Source: Ophiura sarsii (taxonomy: Eukaryota; Echinodermata; Ophiuroidea; Amphilepidida; Ophiuridae). From it: a DNA stretch of 64,000 nt. A program made the translations under genes and the position numbers. The stretch is from contig CM069442.1 of NCBI GenBank assembly GCA_035610835.1, positions 61,357,431 to 61,421,430 of the forward strand. Direction: 5' to 3'. Within the stretch, counting starts at the first letter, position 1. Each line of letters opens with the position of its first letter. The notes beneath the pieces are model-generated. The model saw only the letters and a list, made by a program, of their open reading frames with translations. It was not told where the DNA came from and made no database searches. Below are positions 1-11,279 of this stretch, one piece after another.

Positions 1-1377
1 ACATTGGTTTTTTTGGGTTTTTTTCTTCTTTTTTCCCCTACCAATGTATGGGGAAATTGTATTGCTAAAAACTGTCAATTTGATTTGCTGTACAAAGTGA
101 ATGGTGAGGAACTCGAATGATTGGTGGGGGAATTACAGCAAAACTGCATTCCCGTTGATTTTCATACTAGCTACGCACCTTCATAAAGTCCTCATCTTTC
201 TTTCCAGTCACTTTTTAAAACATGAAAATGCTAAATTATTCCATATTTAATCGTTATTCTCCGCCGTGTAAACGCAATGGCAGATTTTTTTTAGACATTT
301 CGCGAGTATCGCGGTCCAGATTAGTCTCATCCCCCATCGCAAAATAACAAACATCTATATACGCTACGCACACCACTTACGAACTAACGAAAATATTAAA
401 AGAGACTATTTATTAATAAAACATGGCGCCGATTTCGATAAACACCGCTAGTGCCGTTAAAGTGAATGGGCTAAGAATTTCACCTTAAATTTCAAGGGAA
501 TAGTGCATTTGTACAAAATGTTAAATGAATGGCAAGATAGATGAGAAAGAGTAGATAAGAACAAGCACAAAGAAGTGTGTTGTTGAGCTCTGGTAAGCGA
601 TACAGAAATTACCACAAAAATCATATTTAGAAGGAGTCATACTTAGGATGAGGACAGATAGCGAAACATGCAAAATACCCTATGATGAATAATACCAACT
701 GATGACAAATATCACTAAGTATGATTTGTTGTACTAGTGTTGTCGTTCCTCCCACTGCTCGTGGAGAGTAGATCAGTGATCGTATCGGAACAAGTCTGAG
801 CCACCTCGGACTAACCAAACTGCTACGTCTTAGCATGTTATTGTTACTTCCAGGGGGAAGGGGGGGGGCAGGGGGGGGGGGGGCAAATGCCCCCCCTGAC
901 GAAAAAACCCCATTTGTGCCCCCGCCCCCCACCACCTAAAAAAAAAAAAGGGGTGAGAAAAAAAGGAAATAGGAAAAAATTAAGAAAAAAGACCGATGTT
1001 ATTAGCCAAATAGAAGGCAAAATTGTAAATGGAGTACATTTACTGTGCGATTTTTTTTGACTGTGCGATTTTTTTTTTTGGACTGCGAAATTTTTCGACA
1101 TTTCCCCCCCCCCCCACTTACGTGAAATTCACGAGGTAAGTGACTAGAATTTTTTGGGGGGCAACAAAAAAAAATCCTAGCTACGCCACTGCTTCCATGG
1201 ACGGTCTTATACTCTTAGTAATAGGACTAAATCATAAAAAAACATATGCTCATCCTAATCCTAGTCCATTTACTTGTGGTTGAACTGTACTGGTGTAATC
1301 ATAGTCTCCGAGAGCTGTGACATGAAACTTGAAAGCATATTTTCATCAATATTTTTCACTTGTCTAAATAAAATTTG

Positions 1378-1632
1378 TTAAACTTTTGCTTCAGCGATCA
1401 TATTTATACACTTATCAATTGTAAGATGCACAATACGACATCGGGAGAGGTGCGTCATGGGTGCATCATTTACCACCACATTCTTGACGGGCGGGAACAT
1501 CAGTGGCAGCCTTTGATCCATCACAAAATTGAAGAAGGTCAAGGGTGCGTCAACGTCCGTCACTTTACCTGGGTGTGTCACAGTGTACATCATCTTTACG
1601 AACAACATAATACAAACATTATATTTTAAATA
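1378..1632 (-). other. Unassigned open frame next to a MITE
   Basis: The minus strand is open here and ends with a TAA at about 1378. The frame contains the string VTHPGKVTDVDAPLTFF and ends in IDKCINMIAEAKV. It continues upstream into the TIR element at 1633-2391, so its apparent N-terminus is transposon sequence and not native. I do not recognise the family. It could be a terminal exon of an antisense gene, an old coding fragment carried by a repeat, or chance. No convincing splice acceptor was found. Confidence 0.15.
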
Positions 1633-2391
1633 CAGGGTGATCTGTTTTATGACGGTGTAATTCTTATTATAATCATTGGACCATGACCAATTTAGTCTTA
1701 ATGTAAAGCCCAATTAATTATGATATCCTTAAAATATAAGATCAATCCGATGCAAAATAAGAAAACTAGCATACTTTGCGTAAACCATGTCATTTACTGA
1801 TTTGTGCAATGGGATCTACATGTTCAGACCAGTAAATAACATGGTTTACGTTTCGAAACGTTATAATATATGTTCAACATATTTTTATCTAATGTATACA
1901 TATTGTACAGCGCATTGGTCTTTTGGAAATGCGCTATATATAAATCCTTATAATAATAATAATAATTGTCAACATTTAAATAATCTATCAGTCAATAGCA
2001 AAGTTTAGTTTGGTAATCCATTTAATTCTGGCACAAATCAATACTTGCTAATAAAAACCTGCAAAACAGATGCATGCATATTCTGTGCAAATTAAAAAAG
2101 TTTTATTAAACAGTTCTCGAACCCACTGTGGATGGTTCATTGAGTTACAAGTCGAGCACTTTCATGTTACTCGAAGTTACTGTGTGAACTCCCATTGTAC
2201 AAACCAGTAAATGACATGGTTTACACAAAGTACGCTAGTTTTCTTATTTTTCATTGGATTGATCTCATATTTTCAGGGTATCATAATAATGAATATGGCT
2301 TTACATTGAGACTAAATGTGTCATGGTCCAATGATTATAATAAGAATTACACCGTCATGAAACAGAGTCATACTTTTTTGGGGTCACCCTG
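1633..2391. mobile_element. TIR element, CAGGGTG family, TA target site
   Basis: The left end reads cagggtga and the right end tcaccctg, each flanked by TA (1631-1632 and 2392-2393). The arms pair over about 100 bp: the left arm ctgttttatgacggtgtaa matches the reverse complement of the right arm at about 2350-2370, but the left arm has lost roughly 18 bp next to the tip. An internal hairpin is built from gtaaaccatgtcatttactg near 1785 and its complement near 1832. The same family recurs at 57613-57963. TA duplication and the tip sequence fit a non-autonomous Tc1/mariner-like element; the superfamily is inferred. Confidence 0.75.
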
Positions 2392-3900
2392 TATAGGCCA
2401 TAGGCTTACTTACCACCAACCAGGCTTTATTTAGATATGCAACTCATGTAGAGCAAACACCACTTTTCCAATATTACCGGATGTTCTAAAATGCCTGAAA
2501 TCACTCGATCGCAATTGCAAGTGTGCAAGACTTGGGCAAACGGAAAAAACAAGAAACCTACAGTAGACCGAAGTACCTGTAGGGTTTTTAGTGGGTTTAT
2601 TATAGCAGGCTTTCTCAACTAGATTTACTGATGCTCCACATTTTAGTAACCAACTTGTTGAAGCTCCACTTGGGGTCCAGGGGTGAAGCCCCGGCAGTGG
2701 TCCAGGGGCAGCGCCCCCTAAAGCTCCTGGGTTTTGGGGTTTTGGGTTTTTAACTGACTTAAATCGCCTCTCGATGGGCATATTTTGTTTAAATTTACAA
2801 TTCAAGTTATTTTCAGAGGAAAACAGGGCCCGGTGTGGCCTATGAAATCTGGCTATATTATGATATTATTATTATTATTATTATTTTTTAATTTTTTAAC
2901 CACTTATGCGCCACATAAGATGCCTTGATGCGCCACAAGTGGCGCACGCACCGCCAGTTGAGAAAGCCTGGTTGTATAGTCATCATGCGAGTAGAATTTG
3001 GGAAATGTCTCGAAATACGTTTTCAGGACATTATTGTGCATATTGTAAGTTTTCCTCTTGCTTCCATCCCGAATACAACTTTAATACCCGTCCGTAGTAA
3101 CTAAATAATATTTTAAAGGCCAACAATACAAAGTGTACACAAGCTTATACGCAGGGGTCGATATTCAAATGAATATAGTCCATAATATTATTTCAAATAG
3201 TCAAATAGTCGGACAGGAAGTCCTTTTTCTTGAGTATTTTAAAAACAAATCCGTGTCATGCTGATATTCGGTTGACAACACCAAATAGGGGAAGATCCCC
3301 GTGAATCATACAGTAGTTTCATTTTCAGTATTCATGGCTACATTATTATCCAGTTCAGTCATTTAAGACAGTCATGGTCCGTCAGAATCACCAATGGTGC
3401 TTCACAAAATTGACTGAGGGTCCATATATTGTATGACAAAGGTCCGTTACTTTTGTGACACAGGGTGCTTCATGGTACATGAGAAAGTGACACACCTCGG
3501 TAAAGTGATGCACCATTCCCGGGGGTCGTATAGTACTCTCAACGGTACCGTTTTAACAGATACATATAGAATATGTATCACAGAGGGCTATTAGGAACAA
3601 TTTAAGTCTCCTGCAAAATCCTCCATTTTTGTGTCTCACTCACCTTTTTGGAGACCCAAAGTTGTCCTTAAATGTTCTCTATCTATTCATGGCATTGCAG
3701 AAAAATTAAGAGCTAGCAAAAGTGTTCAGGAAGGTCAATGGTATTGACCAATATTGCTCATCCATGTTTGATTTTTTTTTCTCTCCACATTTTTTGATTC
3801 CAAGGATATAAACAATACTATCGGAGACTACAGTTAAATAGATACTCAAGAAAACTTTACATGAATCCATGTTGTTGTTTTCAAGCACATGAGGTGTGAA

Positions 3901-4577
3901 CCCGGGTGCTCAGTAGTCATTACAAGGGGGTATCATGCGCGTCCAAGGACTTTCAATAAGTACTCTAAATACGTAATCGTGTTAATGTGAAAAAGCACCC
4001 CCTTAACAAGTATGGCACAGTAATTTTCATACCCTAAGCAAGTAATGTCAGTATTTCCAAAATATTTTGATACCCTAAACAAGTACTCAAAATATTTTGA
4101 TACCCTAAACAAGTACTCAAAATATGTTGATACCCTAAACAAGTACTCAAAATATGTTGATACCCTAAACAAGTACTCAAAATATGTTGATACCCTAAAG
4201 CAAGTAATTTGTATAGTTTAAACCTCTTACCGCGTATGACACATTTCTAACCCTTTTTTCCTTCCCTAATAAGCTTAAAGTATGAAACAAATGCCGAGCT
4301 GATCTATTAGATCATTTGCGAAGGATGCAATTTGAGAAATATATCTTGCCCATGATGTATCATGGCTATTTTTAATCCTCATGGAGCAAATAAGGACCCT
4401 TATACGAAAGCCAATGATGTAAAAAGTATACCCTTTTTCTTAATTTGGCTTGTTTTGATACCCTAATCATGTTACATACAAGTATATGTAACGTGCTCCA
4501 GCTTGAAAAACTACCTAATTATGTGATTTCTTGGACACGCATGATACCCCTCTTGTAATGACTACTGAGCACCCTGG
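3901..4577. mobile_element. MITE with 8-bp TSD and internal minisatellite
   Basis: Inverted ends of about 44 bp start ccCgggtgctcagtagtc on the left and, read from the right, ccAgggtgctcagtagtc. Perfect 8-bp direct repeats ggtgtgaa flank the element (3893-3900 and 4578-4585), which is the TSD length of hAT elements. The 677-bp element carries a 30-bp tandem array at about 4055-4200. No transposase frame is present, so it is non-autonomous. Confidence 0.8.
4055..4200. repeat. 30-bp minisatellite, about 5 copies
   Basis: The unit begins aagtactcaaaatat and ends ataccctaaac, 30 bp long, and is repeated almost without change. Copies differ mainly at one base (atattttg against atatgttg). Two degenerate half-units (gataccctaa) lie outside the array at about 4025 and 4455, still inside the MITE, so the array probably expanded within the element. 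Confidence 0.9.
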
Positions 4578-4769
4578 GGTGTGAATCAGAAGGAATAGAA
4601 GTTATTGATTACCATATAATGGGATACTTTGACCCACTTTATTCATTGCATGGAAGATACTTTTTTGTTTGTAAACTAGACTAGTTGATAGTACATGTAT
4701 ATAACTTGCCTCTCACATGAATTTTTTTGTTTTAAAAATGTAAGTATTTCTAAATAGTTTTCCCCCTTA

Positions 4770-5060
4770 ACTTTAACTCTACCCCCTCCCCCACTTTTTT
4801 CAGATTTTTTTTTTCAACGTGGAAAATTGACCAAAATATCCCTCCGATCCTCCCAGGATTTGAACCTCGAACCTCCAGCACCAAAGCCAATCTCCATTCC
4901 ACTATACCACAGCTGTCAAGGCTACTCGGCTCAGTATATTTTGCCTTGTATATAGCCTGGGTCCATTTTTTCAATCGAAAAACTTCCACGCCGGGTGGTA
5001 CCAACTTACGCAGTCGTGGTATTTTGTGGTATATGGTAGGGTTAGGGTTAATCTTTGAGT
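4770..5060 (-). mobile_element. tRNA-like SINE, copy 1
   Basis: Read on the minus strand it contains tggtatagtgg followed about 40 bp later by ggttcaaatcc, matching the spacing and sequence of pol III A and B boxes of a tRNA gene. A second copy lies at about 44815-45077. The two share the segment aacttccacgccgggtggta and a T-rich section before cttcaac or ttcaacg. The outer ends of both copies are inverted telomere-like words (taactctaccccc and gtagggtta), which is unusual for a SINE. Confidence 0.55.
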
Positions 5061-5443
5061 GGGCTAAAGTTACCCCCTCATGAGTGTAACTTTGGCTCAC
5101 TTGCGGAAAACTTATTCAAACCTACTTGGATTATAAGATATTTCAAACCGTTTTCATAAGTAAGATTTCTTACGGTTTGAAGTGTTTTTAAAAACGATCA
5201 AACACATTTCTATGAAAATTTTACAGATTAGAACAAGCGTGTGCAACCTGCGGGACGCCGGCCTCTAATCTGCGACCTGCGAAGCAATCCCAAAATTCCT
5301 GTTGATGCTAGCCCGTTTTAACCGGAACTCCCTAGGTTACACAAATGGCAGATTGATTTAGTGGTATGCTCCCTTATAATTAGTAGGGTGACACGCTGCA
5401 TTTTGTAAATATAACTCAAGTCGTGATTACGTGTTAAAATCCC

Positions 5444-5590
5444 TTGTTAAAATGGCCCTTGCAACACCAACAGCGAGCAAAAAGAGGAAATTTCACGAAG
5501 AGAAGCTTCCCCTCCCATTATTCCCCCTCCTCCGGACGTGTTTTGGAATGTTTGACAATGCGGCCCATGAATGGATCTCAAAATCACAAT
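5444..5590 (+). other. Short open frame with KKRK motif, unassigned
   Basis: A frame beginning ATG GCC CTT reads MALATPTASKKRKFHEEK and stops after about 48 codons. The KKRKF start resembles the N-termini of some transposon-derived zinc-finger proteins, but there is no further support. It may be a fragment of a DNA transposon gene or chance. Confidence 0.12.
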
Positions 5591-6138
5591 GAGGCACGGG
5601 AGGAAGAAAAGGTTGCACATGCTTGGATTAGAATGTACCAAATACACACAAAAAACCAAATACCAAAATATAAACAAATTTTAAAACTAGAGATGATATC
5701 CCAAATAAACATGGTAAATCATTTAATTTGTGGTGAGATTGTTTGTTTCAACTTTTTACAAGCATCAACAAATACATTGGGCTGTAAATGTTGAAAATTT
5801 ATTGTTTTTAATTTTTCTTATATACTTTTATAACATGGGCCAAAGTTACCCACTTTTCTCTTCTTTTTTTGTAAATGCTGGTCCCCAAAATAAAACATGC
5901 TGTATACACCAGGTACACCCACCATATGGGTAAGGCCGTTGCAATTGATTGGACCTAAGTACAATAAGCTGCAGGATTTTTCTTTATTTAAGGTATTTTT
6001 AGGAGAAATTCTTCGACTTCAGACTCATTTTGCTTGATCGCATCACAAATGTAAAAACATCCCACCATCCATAAACCTGTCTTCGGAAGGTAACAACACT
6101 CTGTATCACCTAAGTTGGGAAGATCGTAATTAGTCGTA

Positions 6139-6272
6139 CTATAGTTTGATCAGTTTAAAATTGGCGAGAAATATTCGTTTTTGATCTCTTCATGCCCGCC
6201 CACGTCCTTCTGTATTAATTTGTAAGGATAAATGTAAGGAGCTTCGCCAATTTAGAACTGATCAAACTATAG
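6139..6272. mobile_element. 134-bp MITE, CTATAGTTTGATCAG ends
   Basis: Perfect 15-bp inverted ends (ctatagtttgatcag) are flanked by TA on both sides, with further pairing inside (aaattggcg against cgccaattt). Right-end fragments of the same family occur near 47366-47385 and 59036-59053, the latter with a diverged left partner near 58814. Confidence 0.75.
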
Positions 6273-6792
6273 TATCAACGGTTATGTGACTCCAACCCGC
6301 ATAATCAAAAAAGAATGTCAGCCCTGGTGATTAATGTTACCATCTAACTTGTTGTGATACAAGAGTATAACCAGACATTTTTAGACAAGGGAGTACATAT
6401 GATCAAGCCTTTTTCTTTGAGAAGGCAAAATCACAGATTCTCAAATTGACGGGAGTGAGCAACTCTATTTCTCATTTAAGGGAGGTGGGCAATTGGAGGA
6501 ATAGGTATAAATGGGGAATGGTGGGCCCAGGGGCCACTCCCTTCCCTCCCCTCCTTTCTTTCGTGGTTGGTTTATTGCCACTTCTGCCCTACACTTCTAG
6601 CTACTGTTCCCCTTTGTTTGTTTGTTTGTTTTGTTTATTTATTATATTTATTAGATACTGGTTCTATATTCAGAGGGATAATAAATTATATTATAATTAT
6701 ATTCCTTTTGTGGCTTTTAGTTTTAACTTTCAGACATCTGTATCTAAAGCTGTGTTTGATACCCATTATGAATGATATTTCTCCAACTACAG

Positions 6793-6977
6793 AAGTGGTA
6801 GTGTGATAGCAGACTTAGAACTCTACATATCTCCCCTGTTTGGATTCATACCAAGCAATGCTGGTTTACTAGCTATTCAGGAGCAGATACGAGCTATCCT
6901 ACAGGCTGCTATAGAAGAAACAGAAGGTCCCTTTGCTGAACTTAGAGTAGACACAGGCTCCTTGCAAGTCAAGTTTC
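6793..6977 (+). CDS. Exon: SEA domain 1, C-terminal part
   Basis: This exon is preceded by the acceptor ctccaactacag and followed by the donor gtaagt. It enters in codon position 3 and leaves after position 1 (phases 2 and 1), exactly like the third exon of the complete SEA domain at 48348-48496. It encodes RSGSVIADLELYI near the start, then an amphipathic stretch and VDTGSLQVKF at the end. GSVI matches the GSVVV-type autoproteolysis motif of SEA domains. An in-frame stop at 6773 and no other AG between it and 6791 support the chosen start. The N-terminal half of this SEA domain was not found. SEA domains occur in extracellular, often O-glycosylated proteins. Confidence 0.8.
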
Positions 6978-8188
6978 GTAAGTGATAACACTATTTATTT
7001 TTCAATATCAATTATCATTCCATTTATTGAGATAGATCTCAGAATCTCTTATGCTTTACAGGCTGTGTATGAAAATAAATTTACAATTTTAACAACCTTA
7101 TTAGAAATATTGTTCATTTCAATATTGTTTTGAATTTTGTTTAACAGCAAAGACAATTCTTTTCACTACAGAAATGCTTTGTTTCGTTCGAATCGATAAT
7201 ACAATATATGGCAGATATTTCCTGATTTTTCTGTACATAGTCATACTTTTTGTAACATTTCAAAGCTTTTGAAAACCTTTTCTGTGAATTTGTCCTTTAC
7301 TATTTAAATTGCCGTTTCCAGTCAAGTTTTATTCATAGTTTATGGGTGTGTCTTGATCGGTCTCAAACAAATGCGATAGCCTCCGTTTAAAATGTTTTGA
7401 ATCGGGTTATTATTATACTATCCTCACATTTCAGGAAGGATACAAATAGGTTAGGGTTATACAAATGGGATTATGGTTGAGTTATGGATTCGGTTATGAA
7501 ATCTCTAAAAATGTCTATGGAATTTTAACAAATTTACTGACTTGAATTATTATTTAGTCATTTATTAGTTTGTTCATTTATCATTTTAAGGTGTAGGATT
7601 GATGGAATGGTTAACTCCTATTTGTACAATAAATAACAATCTCACCCAGTGACCCAATATTATATTTGTCAATGCATGTACGTATGAATAGTTTGTTTTG
7701 CCACAAAACTGCATTATGATGAAGTGGAATTTAATTGCACTGCCATTATTTTTGTATTTATTGAAATTGAAATATCACACACAGGCTAACTTTATTTGTA
7801 TAGTCTAATATTTCATTAAGAATTCACATTTGAGGAGGCTAGGGTTACCCCTGCCACCTCCCCGGTTACTTTTCACTCTTAACCATTACGGCGTGAAATA
7901 GAGATATGCAACACTAATTTGATTTTAAAAGAAGCCCATAGTGACATATATTGATGTGAATGGCTTTTACTCGATGCAAATTCAATCAAACCAAACCAAT
8001 CTTTTTATGTTAATTCACTTTTCATTTCATCAATATGAAGAATGAACCCTACAATTGGTTATACTCTTTAGCAATGAAGCATAGGCAATTGGATATCATC
8101 TGGCTGGAAGCCAGGAGGGTTTGACGCAAAATATAAAACGGTAAAAGGACTCGTTTTGTGAATGTGTAGTGGTATCCAGCACTCCTAG

Positions 8189-8518
8189 CAGTGTTGTCAC
8201 TAGCCAACATTTAGTGCCGGTTAATTTTACTGACGGCGAACGGAATAAGTGTTGCAAACGAAGTGCAGTGGATCATGGCATGGGGTCTCTAGGCCTTCTT
8301 AATATTTTTTTAGGGGTTATTTGAGGCCTCTTTCCACATAATTTCTTGTTTTATGAGGCAGTTTAATGATTTTATTTGCAAATTGTAAAAAAAATAAAAA
8401 AAATAAATAAAAATGTTTTAGTGCCAGTTTTTTTACCCTTTTTTCTTAAGAGTGCTGGTTGACAATCGTGAGTGTTGGCTCCTCCCAGTCGCCACCGACC
8501 GCCTTAGTGACAACCCTG
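8189..8518. mobile_element. Older copy of the 19037 MITE family
   Basis: The interior shares long blocks with 19037-19327, including ttttactgacggcgaacg, gtgcagtggatcatgg and ggccttcttaat. The ends cagtgttgtcactag and ttagtgacaaccctg are inverted and match the family tips cagggttgtagctag with substitutions. The copy is more diverged than the one at 19037 and has no clear target-site duplication. Confidence 0.6.
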
Positions 8519-8939
8519 GTAACCAGAATTTGCCATAATATTAGCTTAATTGAATCCAAGGAGGTGAATTATGTCATTCTATGTGCTATAATATGGCAGA
8601 CTCTCTATTCAATGACGGATATACTGTCCTCAAAAAGTATAACTGACCAGATAATAATATGCTCATAACTCTAAAAATATGGTTCCAACTTGAAATTATT
8701 AATTTGCAAAATTATGGAATAATTTCTCCTCTACAATTAGAGACTTTGTTTATGAAGATTGGTTACCAATTAATAACGATACACCAAACAGAATGAAACC
8801 AAGTGTAGTTTTCATTTTTGCACTTGGGTTTTGAACACGCAGGATAGTGTGTCATGTATGTGTATGGGTTGCATTGATCTATGGAAGCATCCCCAATCCT
8901 CATGATACTACTAAGAGACCTGTGAGTTGTTGCAACCAG

Positions 8940-9318
8940 TTAAAGGCATATTATGTCATCTTTTCCAGGGAATGCCCTCAATCCTCGAAAAAACTTGAAA
9001 GCAGATTTTCTTGCAGATTTACATTTCTGATCATAAATCGTACATACATTCCAAGTTAAAGGGCGATACGATTCTTAATTACTTCAAAATCATGGTTTTA
9101 GAGTAAAAATAAACTGTCGGCGTCTGTGCCGACAACTTTTACTCTAAATTCACTCTAAAACCATGATTTTGAGGTAATTAGGAATCGTATCGCGCTGTAA
9201 CTTGGAATATATTCATGATTTATGATCCTAAATGTAAATCTGCAAGAAAATCTACTTTCCAAATATAAATCATGAATAGATGGCACTCCCTGGAAAAGAT
9301 CACATAATATGCCTTTAA
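8940..9318. mobile_element. Palindromic fold-back element, TTAA ends
   Basis: The two halves are inverted copies of each other across almost the whole 379 bp, with a short loop around gtcggcgtctgtgccgac at about 9116-9133. The outermost bases are ttaaaggcatattatg on the left and cataatatgcctttaa on the right. Conserved arm blocks include aaaatcatggttttagagt and its complement. It could fold into one long hairpin. The class is unknown; TTAA might be a piggyBac-type target or part of the arm. Confidence 0.75.
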
Positions 9319-10493
9319 TCAATGATCTGCCTTTTGCTACATGTACACTGAGGCTGCATGTAGAAGAACCAAATGCTAAAATGAAAAACAGACTTTGTTT
9401 TGGTTTGGATACATAACTTTGAGATATTCGGTCAATCTTCACATGTAATAGCTCAAATTAAAGAGAAGAAATGTCTTTAAAAATGTATCAGTTAATATTT
9501 TTATGTAGGAGCTACAGTTTTGATGTTAAGAGCTGTAAGAGCATATTTATTACCTAGCCAGTTACTTATTTCGAGGACTGTATATGGCTCATTCCATGAA
9601 GTTGGGGCATATTATGTGACATCCAAGTGAAATTTTCAAAATGGATATTTTCCAACTCTTTCTTCTTTTTTAGGTTCTACATTTACCAAAGTTCAATGTA
9701 GAACTTTTTTTTTTATGTAACATTTGGTGTAAAATAACCGCACATGTTCAACAGTTGGATGACATTTCCAAAAATCCTGATGCTACATGGACACCATTTC
9801 CCATTTCCATATCATTTTCTAATACAATGAGCTTAAGATGTGGGCCAAGTTTCTATGTATACCTCAATTAACTACTTGGAACCACAAATACATGAAAAGA
9901 AACCAGATTTGTCTAGGTTGAACATAACTTAACGAACAAGACATCGTAGATTAACTGTAATGTAAAAACTCATTGAAAAGTGACTCTTTATTTTGCAATT
10001 TGTATAATGAATTTATATAAAGTACATATCAATATTTGTTTGATGTAAAGTACTCTATAAACCATGCACATTGATTACATTATAGTCATAAAGTAAGTAT
10101 ATGAAGTATTATTTACCTGTATAATGTTATAAAATGCACTACCGATGCTACATGGACACTGCGTCTTGTTGTATGTATGTATGTGTGTATGTATCCTGAA
10201 AAGGCTTTCTCATTTTGCATCTTAAAGCCGTGAATATTGCACTGATAATAGATGATGTCTTGAGACAGGTTATAAGCTATAAATGGCCGAAAACCGTACA
10301 GAATTGACCGAGATATGAGCAAAATTATGTCCAATTTAGGCCTTTTCAGCCCGGCTTTTGAGACTAATTTCTACGGGCTATGTTTGTTTTTCTCTGCGTA
10401 CACTGTAACCATGCAGTCGGCGCGCGTTACACATAGCGCGCAGCAGTGCGCCATGCAAAATAAACGCGCACACGCACTACACCCACGCACCCC

Positions 10494-11080
10494 TACACAC
10501 GCGGGCGGGCAAATATTGGAGAAATACGCTGCGCCACGGGAGTTGGTTTCGGTTTAGGCCTTGGGGTTGCATAAGCCGCGGGGCGGTTAGGGGTTGTGTG
10601 TAATGATCCCTTTAGGGCCTAGGTTATGTTATGGTTATGTAATTTGGGATGGGGTTAATAAAGAAATGTATTATTAAATTGCGTAACGATGGTGTCAGAT
10701 GTGGGATTTGATACTGTATGTGACACGCGGGCGGACAAATATTGGAGAAATATGCCGCGCTACGGGAGATAGTTAAGGTTAGGCCTTGGCGTTGAGATAA
10801 ATTGCGGGCGGGGAACTTTGGGCTTTGGGGTTGAGGTATGCCACGGGGAGGGGCGGGCGGGGCGGTGACGAATGGGGGTTGTGTGTAATGATGTAATGTG
10901 GTTTGGGAGACAGGGGTTAATGAAAAAATGTGATGCTAAATTGCGTAACGGATATGCCACTGGACGGGGGCGGGCTAGGAGGGGACAGGGAGGGGGAGGG
11001 ACGGGTGGGGTACGGGAGATGGTTAAGGTTTAGGCCTTGGTGTTGAAATATGCCACGGGGCGTGTGCGGGCGGGGGGTAA
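10494..11080. repeat. GC-rich tandem repeat, about 225-bp unit
   Basis: Two full degenerate copies start at 10497 (gcgggcgggcaaatattgga) and 10727 (gcgggcggacaaatattgga). Each runs through gttgtgtgtaatgat to aaattgcgtaacg. A third partial copy carries gggagatggttaaggttta near 11012. The block is CpG-rich and G-rich compared with the AT-rich surroundings. Confidence 0.7.
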
Positions 11081-11239
11081 TTTTCAATTATTTTTTTTAA
11101 TTTAAAAACTTTTGAATTAGGCTACAAAACCTTTTGATTTAAAACAAAAATGTTTTAAATATTGTTCTATTCCTATGTGTTTCGTTATAAATTTTCAACA
11201 CTTTATTTTTGTAGGTGTCTATCTGGTAGGCCCTACTCC

Positions 11240-11279
11240 CTAGCGGGAGAGCCCGTCCGCAGGACGGGCGTCCCGCTAG
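11240..11279 (+). mobile_element. Possible Helitron 3' terminus (GC hairpin plus CTAG)
   Basis: Forty bases form a very stable hairpin: ctagcggga pairs with tcccgctag and gcccgtcc with ggacgggc around the loop gca. The inner stem is followed by cgtcccg and then CTAG directly before a T, which fits the CTRR-T end and subterminal hairpin of Helitrons. No matching 5' TC end was identified, so the element length is unknown. It could instead be an isolated palindrome. Confidence 0.35.

Larger units (their letters stand above)
1..6792. other. Upstream region or 5' intron, no exon recognised
   Basis: This stretch should hold the 5' exons of the gene or an intron, because the exon at 6793 begins in mid-codon inside a SEA domain. 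I saw no exon resembling the first SEA exons (compare 47079-47191 and 47770-47837). What is visible is mobile or simple sequence: a G/C-tract region at 850-1125 running to a typical MITE-like end near 1191 (tagctacgccactg), a TA-flanked TIR element at 1633-2391, an 8-bp-TSD element at 3901-4577, a tRNA-like SINE near 4770-5060 and a small TIR element at 6139-6272. The remainder shows only short open frames without recognisable domains. Confidence 0.5.

Noticed and set aside
4849..4925. Functional tRNA gene on the minus strand
   Set aside because: A- and B-box-like words are present, but acceptor and anticodon stems do not form and the segment is part of a repeated SINE-like unit.
10760..10960. 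Minus-strand frame in the GC-rich block
   Set aside because: The codons lie within a tandem repeat, and the frame is not kept in the other copies.
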